NCBI RefSeq assembly: GCF_011745365.1
Contig: NW_024468918.1
Coordinates: forward strand, 310,001-374,000
Source: Cryphonectria parasitica EP155
Lineage: Eukaryota > Ascomycota > Sordariomycetes > Diaporthales > Cryphonectriaceae
Reading direction: 5' to 3'
Length of the DNA: 64,000 nucleotides
Position 1 is the stretch's first letter; each line of letters starts with the position of its first letter. Positions 57,102-64,000 of the stretch are shown piece after piece. Position numbers and translations under genes: made by a program. A model generated the notes under the pieces. It did no database searches. It worked only from the letters and a program-made list of their open reading frames with translations, and was not told the origin of the DNA.

Positions 57102-58946
57102 CTAGACAGCTGCCTCCTTCAGCTTGTCGGCAACTTTTCCAACTACATCTGCTGCAGCACCTGCAGCACCTGCTGCTGACTTCGCAGTCTCTTTGGCCTT
57201 TGGAGCCTTGTTGTCCTTGGCCTTTTGCTTCTGGGAGGTGGTGTCCTTGGGGAGTTCCTTGGTGAAGGGAATGAAATCAGGAGCACCTGGCAGGTATTTT
57301 CTCAGGGGCTCGGGGATTCTCAGACCCTATGTGCACAATCAGCGGATGATTCTCAATAAGGAATGTCTACATGGCAAGACTTACATCCTCAGTCTGATAG
57401 TTCTCCATGATGCAGCACATGGCGCGGGTAGTGGCACACAATGTGGAGTTGAGGCAGTGGACGTAGGTCTTCTTGACATCTGTCTGCTTCTTGTTGCCAT
57501 ATCTTATCTCGAGGTTTCGAGACTGGTAATCAGTGCAGTTGGAGCAGGAGACAAGCTCCTTGTACTCACCCCTGTTCAGGCATGGCATATCAGTAACTGC
57601 ATATCACAGATTCTTGTAGGGGCTTTAGGTGTTCAGCTTACTGGAAGGGGAACCACGCCTCCAGGTCAAACTTCTTGGCAGCCTAAATGAAGCAGTTAAC
57701 ATCACTTGGTGCCCAGTAAGGAAGGGCTAGGGTGCTTCTATGACTTACGGCATTGTTGAGAGCCCCAGACACGATGGAAACAATCTGATACGGCAGGCCC
57801 AGGGACTGGTAGAAAGCCTCAGAGGCACCAATCATGTCATCAAACGTCTCCCAGCTCTTCTCCGGGTCAGTGAGAACAAACTGCTCCACCTTCTCGAACT
57901 GGTGGACACGGAAGATGCCCCAGGCATCCCGACCGTGTGCGCCCGCCTCTCTCCGGTAGCAGGTAGAGAAACCAGCGTACTTCAGCGGCAGGTCCGTCTT
58001 CTGCAGCCACTCGTCCGCATGGAAGGCAGAGATGGGCTGCTCGCTCGTCGCAATGAGGTACTTGTCGTTCTGAGGGGGGCCGTCCGTGACCTTGTACAGC
58101 TCGTCGTCGAACTGCTCGAGCTGCGCCGTCTTGGCCATGACGTCCCGCAGCATGAACTGCGGCGCCTGCAGCGCGGTGTAGCCCCGACCGTTCAGAAACT
58201 CCAGGCCGTAGTTGATCAGCGCCTGATTGAGAAACGTGCCCCAGTTCTTGAGGAAGTAACCTCTGTGCCCGACGACCTTGACGCCCCGCTCCGGCTCGTA
58301 TCCGTCTATGCGCGTGAGGACCTCGTGGTGGGACAGACAGTCGCGCTTCTCGACAGTCACGCCCTCGGGAGCCCAGGTGCGGATCACCTCATTGTTGGCC
58401 TCATCCATGGAGATAGGCACGCTGTCGTGCACAATGTTGCCAACAGAATTGAGCTTGGCCTTATACTCGGCCTCCTTGGCGGTGGCCTGGTCTATGAGCT
58501 CCTTCTTGGACTTCTCGAGTGCGGCCTTCTCCTGGAGGAGCTCGTCGGCGTTCTCCTTGTTCTGTGTGTATCGAAAGGCCCTGGTCAGCGAGAGCAGCAT
58601 AGCTTTGGGGTGGGGTGGTTGTGACCGCCGGGTGGGCTGACCTTCTTCTTCATGCCGATCGCCTTCTGCGTCTCATTGATCTTGCTGTTCAGCTGCGTTG
58701 CAGCGTACAGGGTCTTGCGGTGGTCGTCCCATTGGGCGATAATCTCGTCGACAACCTCGACGGGAGCTCCTCGGCGGCGTTGCGACTCCCTGCCAAGTTA
58801 TCTGTTAGCGATCTCTCCTCTCCTCGTCCTCGCAGGTAGCACAATAGCAAGCTAGCTGCCTGATTCTCTTGGGTGAGGGAGCAGACGCACTTAATCTTCT
58901 CTGGGTTGCCACCCCGCTCGGCAATGAAATCGTTGACGTCGAGCAT
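57102..58946 (-). CDS. SES1: Seryl-tRNA synthetase, cytosolic
   Basis: It charges serine and selenocysteine-type tRNAs with serine. Exons 58946-58891, 58789-58642, 58561-57749, 57682-57642, 57571-57385 and 57326-57102 sum to 1470 nt, or 489 residues. The N-terminal coiled-coil arm binds tRNA (about 30-110). Class II motif 2 is [15 protein letters not shown] with the following [12 protein letters not shown], and motif 3 lies in [19 protein letters not shown]. Exon 4 is 41 nt and supplies [13 protein letters not shown]. The C-terminus carries a Lys/Ala-rich tail beyond the core. For exon 3 I chose the acceptor giving [11 protein letters not shown]; an AG six bases downstream would drop Asn-Lys. 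Confidence 0.95.
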
Positions 58947-59814
58947 GCTGGGCAAACTTTTCTCGATCGATCGTAGGCAGTGGAAGGGTCCGAAATTCTG
59001 AGGGGCAGGATTCGTTCTATGTCTTAACACGAGTGCAAGAGGAGTCACAATGGCTTGCGAGCGACCTAGATAAAATATGGTGGGGCAAGGGCATTCGATT
59101 CGCGGGGTCGTCAGGGGGCTCCAGGGGTCTGGTATCTTTGAACCCTATAGCGCTGGAACTTAGTTGCGGGTACCATGATACCGTCCTAGAAAACCACCGC
59201 CTTCTCATTTTCACGACGCCTGAAGTCTGAGCGGTGTATATTCAAACAATCGCCGACGAGTCCGCCAATTTCAAGGATGCTGTGGATACGCAGTACACAG
59301 GTTGTTCAATAACAAAACTACAGCTTCTCGTTGAATTGCGGCCTCTTTTAACATGTACAAAGTTGTAAGCCATCCCCCCCTGCGAACATGTTGCGCCCCT
59401 TGATGATAGAGATCAACGTCTAATGTCTCTTGATCAAGTCCCCTTCTGGAGACCAAAGCTCCTCTTCTTTGAAGGGGAAAACAAGAAAATCTGGTCAAGA
59501 ATCGTCCCCCCATCCTATTGTACATGCCCTGCCACAACAGATTGCCGAGCCGTCGAAAAGTGTTCAACATGCATGTATGGCGTTGGGCACGGCAGCCAGT
59601 ATCCTTTCCCCAAGAACGTCTAAATAGTCAAACAGTGTCACCCTCCTTAACCGGTTCGCAACTCCGAATGTTGCGGATAGACCAAAAAGGTCAAGCGAAA
59701 GAGTGGTCGTCGTACGACCCTCCATCTGTCCAATACGGACCTCGTGTTCCGTCTCGTCTCAATCAATGCCTTCGCCACATATTGCATCCGCGAACGATGA
59801 TCCGATCTGCCTTT
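58947..59814. promoter_or_regulatory. Promoter region of seryl-tRNA synthetase and 3' side of Rheb
   Basis: About 870 bp between two minus-strand genes. No gene is seen. Confidence 0.5.
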
Positions 59815-60802
59815 TTACATGACATTGCACTTGCCACCGGCGGGAGGCTCATTAGGATTCTGCGCCTTCTCGATCTGTGCAATGAGCAGCTCAAAGGCCT
59901 TGCCGACGTTCTCGTTGTAGCGGGCACTGGCCTCGGTCCAGCCACATTGGTACTTCTCGGACAGCTGCTTGCCCTCGTCGGTGCTGACCTGGCGCTGCTC
60001 AGGACGCAGATCGGACTTGTTGCCCACGATGACGATGGGGACCCACTCGACGCCCTGGCGCAATGATTCCATGTTAGCCAATAACCTGCAAGGCGGCACC
60101 AAGGGCCAAGTGGTTCGTGGGGTTTTGAGAAGGGGTTGGGATGAATACAGCACGTACCAAGTGGTTCAACAGCTTCTCGCGGATGACCTGGACCATCTCG
60201 AAGGAGGACTTGGACGCCACACTGTAGACGAGCACATAACCGTGGATACCGATGAAGTGCTTGCTATTCATGATACTGTACTCATCCTGCCATACATACA
60301 ATCGTCAGCCTCTGAGAAAGATAGCCCGCGGTAGCGCCCTATAATCATGGCACACGCCCATCAGCGCAGTAGAATAAGAGGCAGAGACTGACCTGTCCAG
60401 CTGTATCGATGATCTCCGTCGAGAACTCCTGGCCCTTATACTTAATAACTTTGCTGAAGGTGTTCTCGATGGTAGGATAGTAGCTCTCGACGAAATGGCC
60501 GTCGACGAACTGGACAGCCAGCGAAGATTTGCCTGTTCGCATATGCGTGGCATGGTCAGCAGGTGAGACGCGCCCCGACGAGATGGCCAGCGCAGTGGTT
60601 CGCAATGAACGAACCCCGCAGGCATGTGAAAGCCTCGTTGGTGCCCAACAAACGGTCGCAGAATCAGAGCAAACGGACGAAAGAAACACAGAGAAATGTA
60701 CGATTGAATGGTGAAATAGAACAGCGACAAAATACATCAGAGGAGCTTACCAACTGATCGACTGCCAACAATGGCCACCTTTCTTGACTTTGAGGGTGCC
60801 AT
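59815..60802 (-). CDS. RHB1: Rheb-type small GTPase
   Basis: Rheb proteins regulate TOR and, in yeasts, basic amino-acid uptake. Exons 60802-60751, 60532-60393, 60286-60158 and 60054-59815 sum to 561 nt, or 186 residues. The P-loop is GSRSVGKSS at 13-21, with Arg15 where Ras has Gly12, a Rheb hallmark. The effector loop is SYYPTIENTF, G3 is DTAGQDEYS, G4 is GNKSDL and G5 is EASAR. The chain ends CNVM, a farnesylation box (Cys183). Confidence 0.95.
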
Positions 60803-61755
60803 CCAGACTCCTTCGTGAACGCGGTCGCGCCACTCGTCGTACCTGACAGTTGTATACTTTAACTTGTTCTCTTTGTCACCTGGAGTACCTATCTCTCAGG
60901 TGATGCCAGAAGTTGGTTAAAGGATATCTGAGTCTTGAAAAACACCCTGCTTGGTGTTGTGGTAAGAAAGGAGCCCCGTCGTGAAGAGGAGATTGAAAGA
61001 ATGAATAGATTGAAGGTGGGAGGGAGGGAATGAATCGGCGCGAGGGTTGGTGAGGTAATGGTCTTGTCGAAGTGGTAAGCTCTTAGCCAATTGATGGTGG
61101 GGCACCCCTCTGCTGCCCAAGTGTTCATGCTCCAGAACTTTTCTAGAAGGCCTGGCTACCCCCTACCCTTGTCCACAGCTTCTGGTTGGTCCCCGTGGCA
61201 AGACCTAGCTGGCTACTGTATCTCCAAGATACTGCTCGATGGGCCTGCCTACCACTGCCCACTCTCCTGGGTTCTGAGGGATCTAGATCAATTCACTTGG
61301 TGGGGTTGCAAGATCGTCCCGCGAACGGGTAACATCTGACCAGCGCAATCGTGCACACTAAAGAAGCCGTGTTCAGGCTTATGGCGCTTAGTCTCGCCTG
61401 GAGAATATGTTGGGAATTCAATGCATTGGGATATTCTATGTGTCGAGCGTCCCCCAGTATTGGGGAGACTCCCCGTTTCGCCCTTTTCCACATGTCATAA
61501 AGATCGTACTCCATCAAACTATCAAATTCGCCCGTCTCTTGACGAAACAGCCCCTCGTAATCCTTCAAATGGGTATGTCCATGTCGGTCAAAGTCCAACG
61601 ATCAAAGTAGAATAAGTAGGAAAAAAGCGGGGAAAAGGAAAGGAAACCAAACAAACAAAAAAGATGAAGTCCGTGGTAGGGGTATCTCTGAGGACCATCC
61701 AACACTCTACGTAATATGCAGCTACCTCCTTGCATGCACAGTCGCACTGCAGGAA
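60803..61755. promoter_or_regulatory. Promoter region of Rheb and 3' side of WAPL
   Basis: About 950 bp with no coding pattern. An A-rich stretch lies at 61619-61665. Confidence 0.5.
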
Positions 61756-64000
61756 TTAGGTGTGGTGTTCCAAGCGCTCCACAAGCCCTTGCAACTTGGT
61801 TGTGAAACTCGAGTACTGCGACGACTGATCGCCTCCGTCTTGCGCGATCGAACTATCCGCAGCACGGTGATAGATGATGAACTCGCGGATCGAGTCGAGT
61901 AAGGGGGTGATGTTGCCTCCTTTGTGCATCGAGCTGAATCGCTGCCGCACGGGTTCGTACAGTGACATGTATCCTAGTAGCAGCGAGAGATATCCAAATG
62001 CGACATTCAACTGGCTCTTTTCCACCGAGTCGGCCTGTAAAATTGCTAATCAGCTTGGTCCTTGTACGTCACAAAACCCTCCTGACTCGTTGACACATAC
62101 CTCAGAAGTGGCCGCATAGTGGTCGAGGAAGAGCTTGATAAGCCGGTCTAGGGGAGCGCTGCCTCCATTTGAGGCGTGCAACAGAGTTTTGCTGGTAGCG
62201 CGATCATTTTCAGAGAAGTTGATCATGATACCCAGCATGAGCAGTAGTGGCTCGAGGTGAACGGTAAAAGCATCGGCGTTGTAGACATTGTTCGTCGCAG
62301 TCAGGAAGGTGTCACAAAGCGCATTGGCCAGTACTCGTACTGAACCGTTTTCGATGAACGCCGCAGGAGCATCGTGGTTATTGTTTGACGTGTTGAGTGC
62401 AAGCTTGAGGCTCAGCATACCAATCTCGCCAAAACGACCATTGCACCGACGCAAAGTAGTCGTGAGGGTGTCCGCAATGACTGGCATATGCGTGAATGTC
62501 CACCGCTCCCTCGACTCGCTCTGCATAGCCTGCATCGAGTACGCTTCGAGCAGCGTAAGCGCCAGGTGGAAGTCGATGGACTCGTCCTGATGGGGAAAAC
62601 CCCACGCGTCTGGAACGGGGGCAGTCTTGAGCAAAGAGAACAGTTGATCCGTTACTTCAGTCGAGAAGAATTCGTCCCCGACCATTCCTGCGTTCTTAAC
62701 CACAAGCTCCAGAGCCTTGAGGGCCAGTCTCCTGGGTGACAGCATGAATGGCGTCGTCGGCGCCCAGACGGGAAGAATGAGCAGTGATGCTTTTAGCTTC
62801 ATCATCGACTGCTGACCATTCCTTGACAAGTTGCTGGCTCTGTCCTTGGCCAGCGCTTGGATATCAAGTGTAATCTGAAAGAGGCGTCGAAACAGCGAAG
62901 AGAAGCCTTGACCTTCGAGCTGGCTGACGATGTGGGTGGATGCGGTAGTCGCCACAAGGGTGGTAAGGATGGCCACCAGTGCGTAACCGGTGATGACATC
63001 TGTCTCCTTCCCAATCTGCTCGAACAGGCTCCTGTCGCCATTGTGATCACGAAACTTTCGGACAAAGCCTTTGTCCTGCATCTTCTGCGAGAGCTCGATC
63101 AAGGCGTTCCGTCGACCTGACGACGGTTTGCTGCTGGGACGCCCAATGCGTGTAAGGAGATCTTCGATCTCGTCTGCAGACCGGCTGTTGGCCCCAGCTT
63201 GCCGGAGTTCGTGAATACTTCGAACTGCACCCTTTGTGAAAGTCTCTTCTTCCTCGTCCTCGTCCATGTCGAACTGGGACGGGATGCTGGGCAGTATCGA
63301 CTCTCTCAGCCATGCTGTCTCGTCCACTGGGTCCAAGCCCCCGGCCAATGAACTCTCCGCGCGAATGGTTCTGCGAGCGCTGTATGTGAATTTGGGGCCA
63401 GTTTTCTTTGCAGAGCTAGGGCGTCCATAAGTTCTGGCTCTGGATGGCTCTGGGGTGCTAGGCACAGCAGTAGGGCTTTGCAACATGGACAGACCCTGTG
63501 GCTCAGGCGTCGGAGTCCGCCGTACGACCTGCAAACTAGATTGCTTCTCCTCCTCTCCGCTGGAGCTCTCGTCAGCCTGAGCTGCCAGCTCATCGATAAG
63601 TCGCCGCTTCTTCCTGGGCGCCGTCTGGTTGAGCGAGTCGCTCATGGTGGGTCCCGATTTGGAGGCTGATGTCCTCTCCTGGCGCCCGGTCGGGAAGTTT
63701 CGCAGTGGCTGCCGTGGGGAGTCAACTGGGCGAAAGGGAATTTGCGTCTGGGTGAGCGACTTCTTGTGGCTGTGCTTGCTGGTCAGATCATTGACGCTCT
63801 TGCCAGCGCGGAAAGCGAATGGCAAGGAAGATCTGCTCTTCGCTATGGTCTCAGCCGTGGGGCTCTTCCTCGAACCTAGAGAAACTGTCCTCCTTGGAGG
63901 TTTAGGTGCTTTGATGGGTTTCGGGAGAGGAATGGTTCTCGGCGGCGGCATGCGCTCCTCTGTGGACGAGGGTGGCGAAGGTGGTGTTGAGAAGGCGCGA
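61756..64000 (-). CDS. WPL1: WAPL/Rad61 cohesin-release factor (5' end outside window)
   Basis: WAPL opens the Smc3-Scc1 gate with Pds5 and removes cohesin from chromatin. Exon 62101->64000 and the last exon 62034-61756 are visible, at least 725 residues. The open frame continues in phase to the window edge with Ser/Pro-rich codons, so the ATG at 63951 is probably internal. The N-terminal part is basic and Ser/Pro-rich (KPPRRTVSLGSRK, PRKKRRLIDEL). The C-terminal WAPL domain is all-helical; landmarks are SIHELRQAGANSRSADEIE, ALIELSQKMQDKGFVRKF and LLLMLGIMINFSEND. The last exon gives SLLLGYMSLYEPV, then an amphipathic end. Confidence 0.9.

Noticed and set aside
57740..58624. 294-codon plus-strand ORF opposite seryl-tRNA synthetase
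   Set aside because: Leu/Val/Arg-rich antisense shadow of a well-supported gene.

Overview
This window is nuclear DNA from a filamentous ascomycete, most likely a Sordariomycete. The evidence is short introns (about 50-150 nt) with GTRNGT-type donors, CTAAC/CTGAC-like branch points and C/T-rich acceptors, a moderate GC content, strong C/G preference at third codon positions, and a gene set typical of filamentous fungi (class V myosin, Rheb, Epl1, Bur1, P5B ATPase, a ZUFSP-type deubiquitinase). I read 17 intact or nearly intact protein genes, one partial gene at each end, one degenerate gene and one doubtful gene. I see no transposon ORF, CRISPR array, rRNA gene or convincing tRNA gene.

Layout. 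1-1001: 3' end of a Q-rich conserved fungal protein (+). 1002-9213: an unusually long gene-free interval between convergent genes. 9214-10179: calcineurin B (-). 11930-13876: EPL1 of the NuA4 complex (+). 14107-14700: possible short gene (-). 15618-16829: KAE1, tRNA t6A synthesis (+). 17275-19037: SNF1/AMPK beta subunit (-). 20124-21079: small membrane protein (+). 21274-21897: interferon-induced 6-16/ISG12-like membrane protein (-). 23974-25876: BUR1/CDK9 kinase (-), followed by a 106-codon in-frame open extension. 26548-26897: small respiratory complex I-like subunit (+). 27129-28695: SAM-dependent methyltransferase of the CFA-synthase/CNMT type (-). 29410-33667: P5B cation/polyamine ATPase (-). 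34671-35782: frameshifted membrane-protein gene (+). 37057-42190: class V myosin (-). 44894-46384: 3-phosphoglycerate dehydrogenase (-). 49084-50682: NAP1 (+). 51782-52608: FAP7/AK6 (+). 53184-54408: HAM1/ITPase (+). 54957-56471: ZUP1-type deubiquitinase (-). 57102-58946: cytosolic seryl-tRNA synthetase (-). 59815-60802: Rheb (-). 61756-64000: WAPL/Rad61 (-, 5' end outside the window).

Most genes are core housekeeping: chromatin and transcription (EPL1, BUR1, NAP1, WAPL), nutrient and stress signalling (calcineurin B, SNF1 beta, Rheb), translation (KAE1, seryl-tRNA synthetase, FAP7), transport (myosin V, P5B ATPase) and metabolism (PHGDH, ITPase). They do not form a biosynthetic cluster or an obvious single-pathway system. 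Exon joins were worked out by hand from splice signals and reading phase; every multi-exon model marked complete sums to a whole number of codons. The unusual material is the 8.2 kb empty interval, the in-frame sequence after the BUR1 stop, very small exons (10, 11 and 15 nt), a tetranucleotide repeat that builds the start-codon context of the P5B ATPase, a telomere-like motif near the FAP7 TATA box, and many long C or G homopolymers outside coding exons.
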